Assembly (NCBI GenBank): GCA_965221725.1
Contig: OZ244909.1
Span: forward strand, 1,364,001-1,428,000
Length of the DNA: 64,000 bases
Direction of reading: 5' to 3'
Origin: HK1 sp965221725
GTDB taxonomy: Bacteria > Pseudomonadota > Gammaproteobacteria > HK1
Shown: positions 17,330 through 26,685 of the stretch, in pieces
Layout: the number at the start of each line of letters is the position of its first letter
Numbering within the stretch: position 1 is the stretch's first letter
Notes under the pieces: generated by a model
The model's database searches: none
Told to the model about the DNA's origin: nothing
Seen by the model: only the letters and a program-made list of their open reading frames with translations
Position numbers and translations under genes: made by a program

Positions 17330-17674
17330 TCAGATCTTCTCCCGGATCTTCGCCGCATTCCCGGATCTGTCACGCAGATAGTACAGCTTGGCCCGACGCA
17401 CCGCGCCCCGCCGCTTGACCGTCACGTCCTCGATCTGAGGGCTGTGCGTCTGGAACACGCGCTCGACCCCTTCGCCGTGAGAGATCTTCCTCACCGTGAA
17501 GGAAGAGTTCAGGCCGCGGTTCCGCTTGGCGATGACCACCCCCTCGAACGACTGGAGCCGTTCGCGGGCGCCCTCCTTGACCTTGACCCGGACGACGATG
17601 GTGTCTCCGGGCGAGAACTCGGGCACGACGTCTCGAAGCTGCTCGGTCTCGATCTCGCTGATGATCCGGCTCAT
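17330..17674 (-). CDS. rplS: 50S ribosomal protein L19
   Basis: A 114-residue protein at the 30S-50S interface of the ribosome. The signature FSPGDTIVVRVKVKEGARER, LQSFEGVVIAKRNRGLN and YYLRDRSGNAAKIRE is complete, and the length is normal. Its ATG overlaps the TGA of trmD in the tetranucleotide ATGA (17674-17671), so translation is probably coupled. It is the last gene of rpsP-rimM-trmD-rplS, the standard order in Gammaproteobacteria. A GC-rich hairpin (CCTCACC and GGTGAG around 17257-17275, minus strand) follows but has no T run. Confidence 0.97.
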   Translation of the reverse strand: MSRIISEIETEQLRDVVPEFSPGDTIVVRVKVKEGARERLQSFEGVVIAKRNRGLNSSFTVRKISHGEGVERVFQTHSPQIEDVTVKRRGAVRRAKLYYLRDRSGNAAKIREKI

Positions 17675-18465
17675 CTCATTCGCTCCTCGTCTTCTGTCGC
17701 CGCCGCATCGACGGCCGGCGCGGCACGTTCGCTCATGTACTCCTCCAGCAACGTCCGCTCCTCCGGCTCGAGGCCGCGATCGCGCAGAAGATCAGGTCGG
17801 CGCTCCCAGGTGCGTCCGAGTGACTGCTTGCGCCGCCAGCGCCGAACCGCTCCGTGGTCTCCCGAGAGCAGCACTTGCGGGACCTTTCGCTGCGCCACCG
17901 TCTCCGGGCGCGTGAAGTGCGGACAGTCGAGCAGGCCATCCGAGAACGAGTCCGCGCCGGCCGAATCCTCGTGTCCGAGCGCCCCGGGAATCAGGCGCGT
18001 CATCGCGTCGATGACCACCATCGCGGCCAGCTCGCCGCCGCTCAGGACGTAGTCTCCGAGCGAGAGTTCCTCGTCCACCTCCGCATCCAGAAGCCGCTCG
18101 TCGATACCTTCGTACCGACCACAGAGCAGCACCACCGGCGCCGCGCCCGTCAGACGGCCGATGTCGTCCTGACCGAGCCTCGACCCCTGCGGCGAGAGAT
18201 GGACCGTGCGGCTCCCACCGCCCACCGCGTCGCGCGCCGCCGCAATCGCGGACCTCACCGGCTCGTACATCATCACCATGCCGGGGCCGCCGCCGTAGGG
18301 CCGGTCGTCGACCCGGCGATGACGATCCCGGGCGTAGTCACGCGGATTCCAGCAATCGAGTTCCAGCAGTCCGCGCTCCACCGCGCGACCCGTCACGCCG
18401 TGCCGGGCGACGGCCATCACCATCTCCGGGAAGAGCGTCACCACCGCGACTCTCACCGCCGGCAT
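17671..18465 (-). CDS. trmD: tRNA (guanine37-N1)-methyltransferase
   Basis: A 264-residue SPOUT-class enzyme that puts the m1G37 mark next to the anticodon and so prevents frameshifting. The trefoil-knot AdoMet site is visible as VVLLCGRYEGIDER and LSLGDYVLSGGELAA, with YGGGPGMVMMYEP upstream. The start MPAVRVAVVTLFPEM at 18465 is chosen by family alignment and because it lies two bases after the rimM stop; the frame itself stays open another 89 codons. The C-terminus is slightly long (APAVDAAATEDEERMR). Coupled to rplS by a 4-base overlap. Confidence 0.96.
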   Translation of the reverse strand: MPAVRVAVVTLFPEMVMAVARHGVTGRAVERGLLELDCWNPRDYARDRHRRVDDRPYGGGPGMVMMYEPVRSAIAAARDAVGGGSRTVHLSPQGSRLGQDDIGRLTGAAPVVLLCGRYEGIDERLLDAEVDEELSLGDYVLSGGELAAMVVIDAMTRLIPGALGHEDSAGADSFSDGLLDCPHFTRPETVAQRKVPQVLLSGDHGAVRRWRRKQSLGRTWERRPDLLRDRGLEPEERTLLEEYMSERAAPAVDAAATEDEERMR

Positions 18466-18467
18466 CC

Positions 18468-18977
18468 TCAGTCGTCCGGGTGCCAGTCGACGACGATGCG
18501 TCCCCGTTCGACATCGACCGATCGCACGACCATTCCCGCAATGAACGGGATCAGCCGCTCGAACTCTCCCCGGACCACCATCACGTCGTTGGCGCCCGTC
18601 TCCAGCATCCGTTCGACCTCGCCGAGATCGAAGCCGTCCGCGGTGGCGACACGCAGCCCGATCAGGTCCGTCCAGTAGAACTCGCCGTCTCCCGGGTCCG
18701 GAAGCCGCGATCGCTTCACCGCGATTTCGCATCCGCGGTATCGCAACGCCTGATCACGATCGTCGCAACCGTCGAACCGTACAACCACGCCGCGCCCCTG
18801 CGCCCGCCCTTCAGCCACCGCGACCGCAGCCCAGTGACCGTCCCGGCCGACCAACCATGGCGCGTACCGCAGGATGTTCTCCGGTGGCTCCGTGCTCGAC
18901 CGGACCCTGACCCAGCCGCGCACTCCGCTGGGCTCGGTGATGGTTCCGAGCACAACCTGCCGCGGCTCTTCCGACAC
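18468..18977 (-). CDS. rimM: Ribosome maturation factor RimM
   Basis: A 169-residue factor for 30S head assembly that binds S19. The N-terminal barrel shows VVLGTITEPSGVRGWVRV, and the C-terminal PRC-barrel shows EFYWTDLIGLRVATADG, LETGANDVMVV and LIPFIAGMVVRSVDVERG. The length is normal for the family (about 170-180). It sits between rpsP and trmD, two bases from the trmD start, and is surely co-transcribed with both. Confidence 0.95.
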   Translation of the reverse strand: MSEEPRQVVLGTITEPSGVRGWVRVRSSTEPPENILRYAPWLVGRDGHWAAVAVAEGRAQGRGVVVRFDGCDDRDQALRYRGCEIAVKRSRLPDPGDGEFYWTDLIGLRVATADGFDLGEVERMLETGANDVMVVRGEFERLIPFIAGMVVRSVDVERGRIVVDWHPDD

Positions 18978-19051
18978 TATTTGTCAGCGTCCACCCGGGC
19001 CGTCACCGTTCACCCGGGGCGCCGGCGGCGGGTACTGCGTCCGCGAAACAA

Positions 19052-19288
19052 CTACAGCGAACGAAGCAGCTTTGCCACCGAGTCGCTCGCACGTGCTCCG
19101 CAGGACTTCCAGTGCTCGATCCTTGCGGTATCGATTCGAATCCGCTCTTCGTTTTCGGTGGCTATCGGGTTGAAGAAGCCGACGCGCTCGATGAACCGTC
19201 CTCCGCGCCGGCTGCGGCTGTCCGCAACCACTACGTGATAAAAGGGCCTGCGTTTGGCGCCGGCACGGGCGAGTCGAATTTTGACCAT
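19052..19288 (-). CDS. rpsP: 30S ribosomal protein S16
   Basis: Seventy-eight residues, MVKIRLARAGAKRRPFYHV onward, with the usual RFIERVGFFNP segment and a short DSVAKLLRSL end. An upstream in-frame ATG (19345) would add 19 unrelated residues; the ATG at 19288 is the family start. First gene of the rpsP-rimM-trmD-rplS operon, with a candidate promoter about 65 bases upstream. Confidence 0.96.
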   Translation of the reverse strand: MVKIRLARAGAKRRPFYHVVVADSRSRRGGRFIERVGFFNPIATENEERIRIDTARIEHWKSCGARASDSVAKLLRSL

Positions 19289-19352
19289 GGCTTGAAAGGG
19301 TTCCTGTTTCTCCGCCTCTACCGACGGAACTGCATCCGGGGACAAGCGGCGG

Positions 19353-19382
19353 ATTCTATGCTCCGGGGCGGCGTCACCGCAA
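19353..19382 (-). promoter_or_regulatory. Candidate promoter of the rpsP operon
   Basis: On the minus strand TTGCGG (19382-19377), 18 bases, then TAGAAT (19358-19353). It lies between the ffh stop and the rpsP start and is the only good sigma-70 pattern there. Confidence 0.5.
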
Positions 19383-19390
19383 CGCGCGCG

Positions 19391-20749
19391 TCAGCCCATT
19401 CCGGGAGGCATGGCGCCGCGCATCCCCTGCATCATGCGCGCCATGCCACCCTTCCTGCGCATGCGCTTCATCATCTTCTGCATCTGAGTGAACTGCTTTA
19501 GCAACCGGTTCACATCCTGCACCTGCGTACCCGAACCCGATGCGATGCGGCGCTTGCGCGAGCCCTTGATCACCCCGGGATGGCGGCGCTCCTGCCGGGT
19601 CATGGACAAGATGATCGCCTCCATGCGGATGAACTCCTGATCCTTGATCCGGTCACGTGCTGCGGCGGGCAACCCGGGGAGCCCCGGCAGCTTGTCGAGC
19701 ATCCCCGCGACGCCTCCCATGTTCCGCATCTGCGCGAGCTGCTCGGCGAAGTCCTCGAGGTCGAACTGCTTGCCCTTCACTAATTTGCGGGCGAGTTTTT
19801 CCGTTTTCTCGCGGTCGACCTTCTGCTCGACCTCCTCAATGAGTCCGAGTACGTCACCCATGCCGAGGATGCGCGACGCGATCCGTTCGGGGTGGAATGC
19901 TTCCAGCGCATCGGTCTTCTCGCCGACGCCGAGGAACTTGATCGGCTTGCCGGTCACGTGGCGCACCGACAGTGCCGCGCCGCCGCGCGCGTCACCGTCG
20001 ATCTTCGTCAGCACGATTCCCGTGAGCGGGAGGGCGGCGTCGAACGCTTTCGAGACGTGGGCCGCATCCTGGCCGGTCATGCCGTCGACCACGAACAGCG
20101 TCTCCACCGGCGAAACCGCGGAGTGGATGCGCCGCACCTCGTCCATCATCGTCTCGTCGACGTGGAGCCGGCCGGCGGTATCGACGAGCAGTACGTCGGC
20201 GAAGCGTCGTCGCGCCTCGGTGAGCGCGCCCGCCGCGATCGCCGTGGGATCGTCACCGGACGCGCTGGTGACGAATTCGGCCCCGACCTGCTCCGCCAGC
20301 AGGCGGAGCTGGTCGATGGCGGCGGGTCGATACACGTCGCAGCTCACCGTCATTACCTTCTTGTTCGCCTGCTCGATCAGCCGGCGCGCGAGCTTTGCCA
20401 CGGTCGTGGTCTTGCCCGATCCCTGGAGCCCGGCGACCAGCACCACCGCCGGCGGTTGCACTTTGAGGGCAAGCTCGGAGCTGCTCCCGCCCATCAGCTC
20501 GGCCAGCTCGTCGCGGACCACCCGGATCAGCGCCTGACCCGGGGTGAGGCTCGCGAGAACGTCCTGACCCACCGCGCGCTCGCGCACCCGATCGATGAAC
20601 GCGCGCACCACCGGCAGCGCGACATCCGCTTCCAGCATCGCGGTGCGGACCTCGCGCAGCGCCTGCCGGATGTTTTCGTCGGTCAGGCGTCCCCGGCCGC
20701 GCAGGCGATTCAGGACCGTGCCGAACCGGCCGGTGAGATTCTCGAACAC
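19391..20749 (-). CDS. ffh: Signal recognition particle protein (SRP54/Ffh)
   Basis: A 452-residue GTPase that, with 4.5S RNA and FtsY, brings inner-membrane proteins to the translocon. N domain at the start (MFENLTGRFGTVLNRLRG), G1 as GLQGSGKTTT near residue 107, DTAGR near 190, TKIDGDARGG near 248, and the methionine-rich M domain at the end (MQKMMKRMRRKGGMARMM and following). The length matches the family. It precedes rpsP on the same strand and is divergent from the ypjD-type gene, as in many Gammaproteobacteria. Confidence 0.97.
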   Translation of the reverse strand: MFENLTGRFGTVLNRLRGRGRLTDENIRQALREVRTAMLEADVALPVVRAFIDRVRERAVGQDVLASLTPGQALIRVVRDELAELMGGSSSELALKVQPPAVVLVAGLQGSGKTTTVAKLARRLIEQANKKVMTVSCDVYRPAAIDQLRLLAEQVGAEFVTSASGDDPTAIAAGALTEARRRFADVLLVDTAGRLHVDETMMDEVRRIHSAVSPVETLFVVDGMTGQDAAHVSKAFDAALPLTGIVLTKIDGDARGGAALSVRHVTGKPIKFLGVGEKTDALEAFHPERIASRILGMGDVLGLIEEVEQKVDREKTEKLARKLVKGKQFDLEDFAEQLAQMRNMGGVAGMLDKLPGLPGLPAAARDRIKDQEFIRMEAIILSMTRQERRHPGVIKGSRKRRIASGSGTQVQDVNRLLKQFTQMQKMMKRMRRKGGMARMMQGMRGAMPPGMG

Positions 20750-20990
20750 CGCTTCTCCTCCTCTCTCGCATCCACGCCGCGCGCGATTGTATCCTGCTGA
20801 CGACCGGCTCCGAGCGTCGCACCGACTCCCGATGACGCCGGCCTGCGCAACACACCCGGAAGCACCCGACCGGAGACACCCGAGACACCGGAAAGGTCCA
20901 GCCCGGAAACGCTCAGCTCAGCCCTGTTCCTTCCCGCTCGATATTGGCACCATGGGCACCCGTCGTTTCGTGACTCGGCCCTGATCACCC

Positions 20991-21806
20991 ATGCCCTCGT
21001 TGCTCGCCGCACTCGCAGCCGTCACCTACCTTGCGGCGGGCTTGCGGATTGCCCGTCACCTGGCCCACCCGGCCGCGGAGCGCCCGGCGCGCGATACGTT
21101 CGCGTGCATTACCGTGGGCTGCGGCGTCGTCCTCCATGCCGCGTCGATCTGGCCCGGGCTCGCGCTGTGGAGCGGATCGAGTCCCGATCTTCCGGCAACC
21201 ATCTCGCTGGCCGGTCTGGCCACGGCCGCGGTATTCGGGATCGCGCTCATCTGGCGTATCGACCACGTCGTGGGCACGCTCGTGCTCCCGCTGGCGGCGA
21301 TTGCCCCAATCGTCCCGGTGGTGTGGTCGGGGCAGGCGATTCCCGTCAGCACCACTTCCGTGCAGATCCACGCCGCGATCTCGATCCTGACGTGGGCGGT
21401 GCTGAGTCTCGCCGCGCTGCAGGCGCTGCTCCTTGCGTGGCAGGAACGCCGCCTTCACACCCGGCGCCCGGGCGGCGCGCTGCGCACCCTCGCATCGCTC
21501 GATACTCAGGAGCGCTGGCTGTTCCGGCTCATCGGAATCGGGTTCTTCCTGTTGAGCCTGAGCCTCGCCAGCGGCTTCATGTTCGTCGAGAACATGCTCG
21601 CCCAGCACCTGGCGCACAAGACGGCGCTCTCATGCCTCGCATGGGCGATGTTCGGAACGCTGCTGTGGGGGCGCCGCCGCCACGGGTGGCGGGGACAGAC
21701 CGCGGTGCGATGGTGTCTGTCGGGGTTCGTGGTGCTGGCGCTCGCGTACTTCGGCAGCCGCCTGATCCTCGAGGTGCTGCTCGACCAGCGCTGGCACTCC
21801 GCCTGA
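20991..21806 (+). CDS. ypjD: YpjD / CcsA-HemX-like inner membrane protein
   Basis: A 271-residue integral membrane protein with about eight hydrophobic segments, from LLAALAAVTYLAAGL at the N-terminus to GFVVLALAYFGSRLIL at the C-terminus. Family marks include the conserved histidine stretch VSTTSVQIHAAISILTWAVLSLAALQ broken into a membrane helix, and RLIGIGFFLLSLSLASGF. The family is related to the CcsA/ResC haem-handling proteins of cytochrome c assembly; a direct role of YpjD itself is not established. Its place between ffh (divergent) and a CorB-type gene is the conserved gammaproteobacterial order. Confidence 0.85.
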   Translation: MPSLLAALAAVTYLAAGLRIARHLAHPAAERPARDTFACITVGCGVVLHAASIWPGLALWSGSSPDLPATISLAGLATAAVFGIALIWRIDHVVGTLVLPLAAIAPIVPVVWSGQAIPVSTTSVQIHAAISILTWAVLSLAALQALLLAWQERRLHTRRPGGALRTLASLDTQERWLFRLIGIGFFLLSLSLASGFMFVENMLAQHLAHKTALSCLAWAMFGTLLWGRRRHGWRGQTAVRWCLSGFVVLALAYFGSRLILEVLLDQRWHSA

Positions 21807-21901
21807 CGGACCCGGGCTCCGGCGCGTACTTCGGGCATCCGAAACGATTCAAACCATTGCTTGACAGCACCGGGATGGCTCCCCCGTAATACGGGCCGGC
21901 A

Positions 21902-23203
21902 TTGTGTGAGGTACCCCCGCGTTTGAGCGACGTTCCGCCTGGCGTCCTGATCGGCGCCCTCGTCGTCCTCGTCATCCTCTCGGGATGCTTCTCCGGCTCC
22001 GAGACGGGCATGATGGCTCTGAACCGTTACCGGCTGCGCCATCTGGCGAGGGCCGGACATCGAGGCGCACAGCGCGCGAGCCGGCTTCTGGAGCGCCCGG
22101 ACCGGCTGATCGGCCTGATTCTCCTCGGGAACAACTTCGTGAACATCGCCGCGTCGTCGCTGGCGACGGTGCTGGCGCTGCGCCTGCTCGGAGAGGCAGG
22201 CATTGCCGTGGCGGCGGGCCTGCTCACTCTGGTAATCCTGATCTTCGCCGAGGTCGCGCCGAAGACCTTCGCGGCGCTGCACCCCGAGCGGGTCGCGTTC
22301 CCCGCCGCGCACGTCATCACCTGGCTTCTGGTCGTCTTCCAGCCGCTGGTGGTCGCCGTCAACTGGATGGCGAACGGTGTGCTGCGCCTGCTCCGACTGT
22401 CTCCGGCGGGAGCCGACCGCGATACCCTGAGCCGCGAGGAACTCCGCACCGTGGTGGCCGAGGGGGGCGCGCTGATCCCGCGCCGCCACCGGCAGATGCT
22501 GATGAGCATCCTGGACCTCGAGACGGTCACGGTCGACGACATCATGGTCTCGCGCCAGGAGATCAACGCGATCGATCTCGACGATCCCCCGGACGAAATC
22601 CTGGAGCAGATCATGCATGCGCAGCACACGCGCTTGCCGCTGTACCGCGGAGACATCAACGAGATCGAGGGGATCCTGCACCTGCGCCGCGTAGTCGCGC
22701 CGCCCGGGGAGGACGGATTGATCGAGTACCTCCAGGCGCAGGCGGACGAGCCCTACTTCATCCCCGCCGGCACGCCCCTGAGCGCACAGCTTCTCAACTT
22801 CCAGCGGGCGCACGAACGGATCGGGCTCATCGTCGACGAGTACGGCGAGATCGAAGGAATCGCCACCCTGGAGGACCTGCTCGAGGAGATCGTGGGTCAG
22901 TTCACCACCGATCCGAACGCCTACAGCTCGGACGTTCACCCACAGCCCGACGGGACCTTCCTCGTCGACGGCTCGGCCAATGTGCGCGAGATCAACCGCG
23001 CCATGAGATGGGAGCTTCCCACCGGCGGACCCAAGACCGTGAACGGGCTCATCATCGAGTATCTGGAATCCATACCGGAGCCGGGCACGAGTCTCATGAT
23101 CGCGGGATATCCGTTCGAGATCGTGCACACCACCGGCAACGCGGTACGCACCGCGCGGATCATGCCGGGCCTGCGCAGAACGGGGGTGGAGAGCGACGGG
23201 TAG
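21902..23203 (+). CDS. CNNM/CorC-family magnesium transport protein (YfjD/CorB type)
   Basis: About 433 residues: an N-terminal DUF21 membrane domain (VLIGALVVLVILSGCFSGSE and two further hydrophobic stretches to about residue 150), a pair of CBS domains (VDDIMVSRQEINAID; RIGLIVDEYGEIEGIATLED) and a C-terminal CorC/HlyC domain (DGTFLVDGSANVREINRAM). These proteins are linked to magnesium or cobalt efflux or homeostasis in the inner membrane. The start is uncertain: TTG at 21902 or TTG at 21923 (MSDVPPGVLIG), the latter fitting the family better. It follows ypjD by 95 bases in the same direction and converges on radA. Confidence 0.88.
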   Translation: MCEVPPRLSDVPPGVLIGALVVLVILSGCFSGSETGMMALNRYRLRHLARAGHRGAQRASRLLERPDRLIGLILLGNNFVNIAASSLATVLALRLLGEAGIAVAAGLLTLVILIFAEVAPKTFAALHPERVAFPAAHVITWLLVVFQPLVVAVNWMANGVLRLLRLSPAGADRDTLSREELRTVVAEGGALIPRRHRQMLMSILDLETVTVDDIMVSRQEINAIDLDDPPDEILEQIMHAQHTRLPLYRGDINEIEGILHLRRVVAPPGEDGLIEYLQAQADEPYFIPAGTPLSAQLLNFQRAHERIGLIVDEYGEIEGIATLEDLLEEIVGQFTTDPNAYSSDVHPQPDGTFLVDGSANVREINRAMRWELPTGGPKTVNGLIIEYLESIPEPGTSLMIAGYPFEIVHTTGNAVRTARIMPGLRRTGVESDG

Positions 23204-23345
23204 TCGGGCGCGGTGTCCGGTACCGCGACCCGGGGCGGCTCGGGGCGACTCCGCCCCACCGGCCGCACCGCCATCGCCGATGAACATGCCGCATGCCGTG
23301 TTCAACGCGGCGAAACTGTCAGATCCGTGCCCGCAGCCGTGAGGG

Positions 23346-23361
23346 GGTGAAATTTTCGGGC
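23346..23361 (+). repeat. Dispersed intergenic motif, diverged copy D
   Basis: GGTGAAATTTTCGGGC, differing at one base from the same stretch of copy C (read on the minus strand). It lies between the convergent CorB-type gene and radA. Confidence 0.3.
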
Positions 23362-23393
23362 CGGAAGCCGTACCCGCCCGGCGCGCCCGCTCG

Positions 23394-24743
23394 TCAAATC
23401 AGGTCGAGGGCGCGGTCCACCCGCTCGACCCCCACTACATCGATGCCGTGAGGAATCCGTCGCGGGACGTTGGCGCTTGGAACCAGCGCCCGCGAGAATC
23501 CATGCTTGGCGGCTTCGCGCACCCGCTCCTCCCCACCCGGAACCGGCCGAATCTCCCCCGCCAACCCCACCTCGCCGAACACCATGAGACCGTGCTCGAT
23601 CGGCCGGTCGCCCAGGATCGAACGAACCGCAGCCAGAACCGCAAGATCCGCGCCGGTCTCGGTGATGCGGACCCCCCCGACCACGTTCGCGTAGACGTCG
23701 AGACCCCGGGTGGAGACGCCCGCATGCCGGTGAAGGACGGCAAGCAGCATGTCGAGCCGTCCCTGGTCGAGCCCCACCGTCAACCGCCGCGGCGGACCGG
23801 ATGCCTCGTCGACCAGTGCCTGGATCTCGACCAGCAACGGCCGGGTGCCTTCCCGCACCACGGTCACCACGCTGCCCGCGACTTCGGCGGCCCCGCGCGC
23901 GAGGAAGATCGCGGACGGGTTGCGAACCTCGCGCAACCCTTTCTCCGTCATCGCGAAAAGGCCGATCTCGTTCGCGGCGCCGAAGCGGTTCTTGACGGCC
24001 CGGATGACGCGAAAGCGGCGATCCGCCTCGCTCTCGAAATACAGCACCGTGTCCACCATGTGCTCCAGAACCCGCGGACCGGCAATCGCGCCGTCCTTGG
24101 TCACGTGGCCGACCAACAGCACCGAGCAGGAGCGAACCTTCGCGTGGCGCACAAGTCGCGCCGCACTCTCGCGCACCTGCGCGACGCTGCCCGGGGCGGA
24201 CTGCAATGCCTCGGTAAACATGGTCTGTATCGAATCGATGACCACGATCCGCGGCGACTCGCGCTCGACGACTTCGAGAACCGACTCCACCCTCGTCTCG
24301 GCGAGCAGTTGCACGCGATCCGCCGCCACTGCGAGCCGCCTCGCCCGCAACGCGACCTGCCGAATCGACTCCTCCCCGGTCACGTACAACACGCTGGCGA
24401 CATCATCGGCGAGATTCCCCAGCACCTGGAGCAGAAGCGTCGACTTGCCGATGCCGGGCTCCCCCCCCACGAGCACCACCGCTCCGGACACGAGCCCGCC
24501 GCCGAGCACGCGGTCGAGCTCCGACAGACCGGTCTCTACCCTGGAATCCGGGGCGAGATCCACGCTCGACGCCGCGACAGGTCGGACCGGACGCCCCGCA
24601 GGCGCCCGCGGGCGCACCCCAACGTTGGACTGCGTGACTTCCTCCAGAGAATTCCAGGCACCGCAGTCGGGGCACTGTCCGCGCCACTGAGAAGTGCTCG
24701 CGCCGCACTGCGTGCATGCGTAGACAATGCGCTGTCTCACCAT
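23394..24743 (-). CDS. radA: DNA repair protein RadA
   Basis: A 449-residue RecA-like ATPase that helps branch migration and processing of recombination intermediates. The N-terminal zinc finger CTQCGASTSQWRGQCPDCG is followed by Walker A GEPGIGKSTLLLQ near residue 90, the RadA-specific KNRFGAANEIGLFAM, and the Lon-like C-terminal domain (LDVYANVVGGVRITETGADLA). The start MVRQRIVYACTQCG at 24743 is chosen because the zinc finger must lie at the N-terminus; the frame remains open 106 codons upstream without family sequence. It is divergent from the sulfurylase gene. Confidence 0.95.
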   Translation of the reverse strand: MVRQRIVYACTQCGASTSQWRGQCPDCGAWNSLEEVTQSNVGVRPRAPAGRPVRPVAASSVDLAPDSRVETGLSELDRVLGGGLVSGAVVLVGGEPGIGKSTLLLQVLGNLADDVASVLYVTGEESIRQVALRARRLAVAADRVQLLAETRVESVLEVVERESPRIVVIDSIQTMFTEALQSAPGSVAQVRESAARLVRHAKVRSCSVLLVGHVTKDGAIAGPRVLEHMVDTVLYFESEADRRFRVIRAVKNRFGAANEIGLFAMTEKGLREVRNPSAIFLARGAAEVAGSVVTVVREGTRPLLVEIQALVDEASGPPRRLTVGLDQGRLDMLLAVLHRHAGVSTRGLDVYANVVGGVRITETGADLAVLAAVRSILGDRPIEHGLMVFGEVGLAGEIRPVPGGEERVREAAKHGFSRALVPSANVPRRIPHGIDVVGVERVDRALDLI

Positions 24744-24944
24744 GCCATGTCGACCCGAATCCACGCCGCCGACGGGAAGGAACGCCATCCCGGAAGAAGA
24801 CGGCGAGTGTATGGAACGGACGCGCCACGCGCGAGCCCGCTGCGAGCCCGGCGCAAGCCCGGAGCGGCGGTGCAATCGAGCGCCTGAATCCAGTAAGTTC
24901 CGCTCCCGGATCCATCGATCACTCCCCGGGCAGCGAGACAGACC

Positions 24945-26669
24945 ATGCCGGCGCAGACACACCGCACCCCACTGAAGCCTCTCCTCGTCGGCGAGGCGCA
25001 GGCGCAGACGCTGAAGAGCGAATCGCTCGACATGCCGTCCCTGACCCTCTCCCAGCGGCAACTCTGCGACCTGGAGCTATTGATGAACGGCGGATTCACG
25101 CCCCTCGATGGCTTCATGGATCGGGAGACCTACGCGCATGTCCTGAATTCGATGCGGCTTCCCGACGGCAAACTCTGGCCGATTCCGGTGGTGCTCGACA
25201 TCACCCGGGAACGCGCGGAGGCGCTGGAGGTGGGCGCCCGAGTCGCACTGCGCGATCAGGAAGGGCTCGCGCTTGCGATCCTCGAGGTCTCGGGAAAGTG
25301 GGAGGCGGACAAGCACACCGAGGGGCAGCAGGTCTATGGAACAACGTCCGCGCACCATCCCGGGGTGCGGCACCTCCACGAACGGATCGGTGAGATCTAC
25401 GTGGGAGGTCGCGTTTCCGGCATCCGGCTTCCCACGCACTACGACCATCAGGAGTTGCGTCACTCACCCCGGGAACTCGGCCGGTTCTTCGACCGGCTCG
25501 GCTGGCGCAGAGTCATCGCATTCCATACGAGCCGTCCGATGCACAGGCGCGAACGGGAGCTGACCCTCGACGCCGCCAGGGAAGCGCGGGGACATCTGCT
25601 CCTGCACCCCGTCGCCGGCGTCACGATGCATCACGACCTGGCCCATTTCGCGCGCATCAAATGCTACCAGGAGATCCTGCGGCACTACCCCCAGCAGCTT
25701 GCCGCCCTGTCCCTGCTTCCGCTCGCGACCCGCTGCGCCGGCCCGCGCGAAGCGCTGTGGCACGCGATCATCCGGCGCAACTACGGATGCACCGACTTCA
25801 TCGTGGAACACGATCACGCGTCGCCGGTGCTGCCATCCGCCGCCGGCTCCGACACCCTCTATCCGCGCCATGCCGCCCAGGAGCTCGCCCGCGAGCACGA
25901 GCTCGAACTCGGAATCTCGATCTTTCCTGCCAGCCAGCTCGGCTACTCGCCGAAGGCGCGCCGCTACGTCCCCGTCGGAGGTGCGGGAGTGCCGGAGGAA
26001 GAGACGGTGCCGTTCGGAGATGCGGATCTGGCGGCCCGGATCGCCGGGCAGGAGGAAGTGCCCGAGTGGTTTACCTACCCGGAGGTCATCGAGAGGTTGC
26101 GCGCGGTCTACCCCGCGCCCCGCGAGCAGGGCATCACGCTGTTCTTCACCGGGCTGTCGGGTTCCGGGAAGTCGACCCTCGCCAAGATCATGTACGGCAA
26201 GTTCATCGAGGAGGGCAGACGCTCGGTCACCCTGCTCGACGGCGACATCGTGCGCCACCACCTGTCGAGCGAACTCGGATTCTCCAAGGCGCACCGGGAC
26301 ATCAACGTGCGCCGTATCGGCTTCGTGGCGAGCGAGATCACCAAGAACCGGGGAGTGGCGATCTGCGCGCCGATCGCGCCGTATGCCGGGACGCGCCGGG
26401 ATGTGCGCGAGATGGTCGAGGCCCACGGCGCGATGGTCGAGGTCTACGTGTGCACGCCGCTCGAAGTGTGCGAGGCACGCGACCGAAAGGGGCTCTACGC
26501 CAGGGCGCGCAAGGGGCTCATCCCGGAATTCACCGGAATCAGCGATCCCTACGAGGTGCCGGAGCACCCGGAGATCACCATCGACACCACCAACCTCACC
26601 CCAATGCAGGCGGCGCAGGAGATCTTTCTCCATCTGTTCGCGAAGGGGTATCTCGACCCCGGGAGCTGA
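24945..26669 (+). CDS. Bifunctional ATP sulfurylase-like / APS kinase protein (Sat-CysC), sulfurylase motifs altered
   Basis: A 574-residue fusion. Residues about 1-390 have the ATP sulfurylase fold (ELLMNGGFTPLDGFMD, LPDGKLWPIPVVLDI, RCAGPREALWHAIIRRNYG). However, the nucleotide- and sulfate-binding signature near 193-203 reads HTSRPMHRRE where active enzymes have Q-x-R-N-P-x-H-x-x-H, and the GRDHAG motif near 288 reads EHDHAS. Residues about 398-574 are APS kinase with an intact P-loop FTGLSGSGKSTLA, LLDGDIVRHHLS, FSKAHRDINVRRIGF and the C-terminal ISDPYEVPEHPEI. So APS phosphorylation to PAPS is well supported, whereas ATP sulfurylation is doubtful. The ATG at 24945 is the first plausible start. 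No cysD/cysN or cysH is nearby. It converges on dnaB with a gap of only 16 bases. Confidence 0.85.
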   Translation: MPAQTHRTPLKPLLVGEAQAQTLKSESLDMPSLTLSQRQLCDLELLMNGGFTPLDGFMDRETYAHVLNSMRLPDGKLWPIPVVLDITRERAEALEVGARVALRDQEGLALAILEVSGKWEADKHTEGQQVYGTTSAHHPGVRHLHERIGEIYVGGRVSGIRLPTHYDHQELRHSPRELGRFFDRLGWRRVIAFHTSRPMHRRERELTLDAAREARGHLLLHPVAGVTMHHDLAHFARIKCYQEILRHYPQQLAALSLLPLATRCAGPREALWHAIIRRNYGCTDFIVEHDHASPVLPSAAGSDTLYPRHAAQELAREHELELGISIFPASQLGYSPKARRYVPVGGAGVPEEETVPFGDADLAARIAGQEEVPEWFTYPEVIERLRAVYPAPREQGITLFFTGLSGSGKSTLAKIMYGKFIEEGRRSVTLLDGDIVRHHLSSELGFSKAHRDINVRRIGFVASEITKNRGVAICAPIAPYAGTRRDVREMVEAHGAMVEVYVCTPLEVCEARDRKGLYARARKGLIPEFTGISDPYEVPEHPEITIDTTNLTPMQAAQEIFLHLFAKGYLDPGS

Positions 26670-26685
26670 ACGCTCCGTCCCGGTT

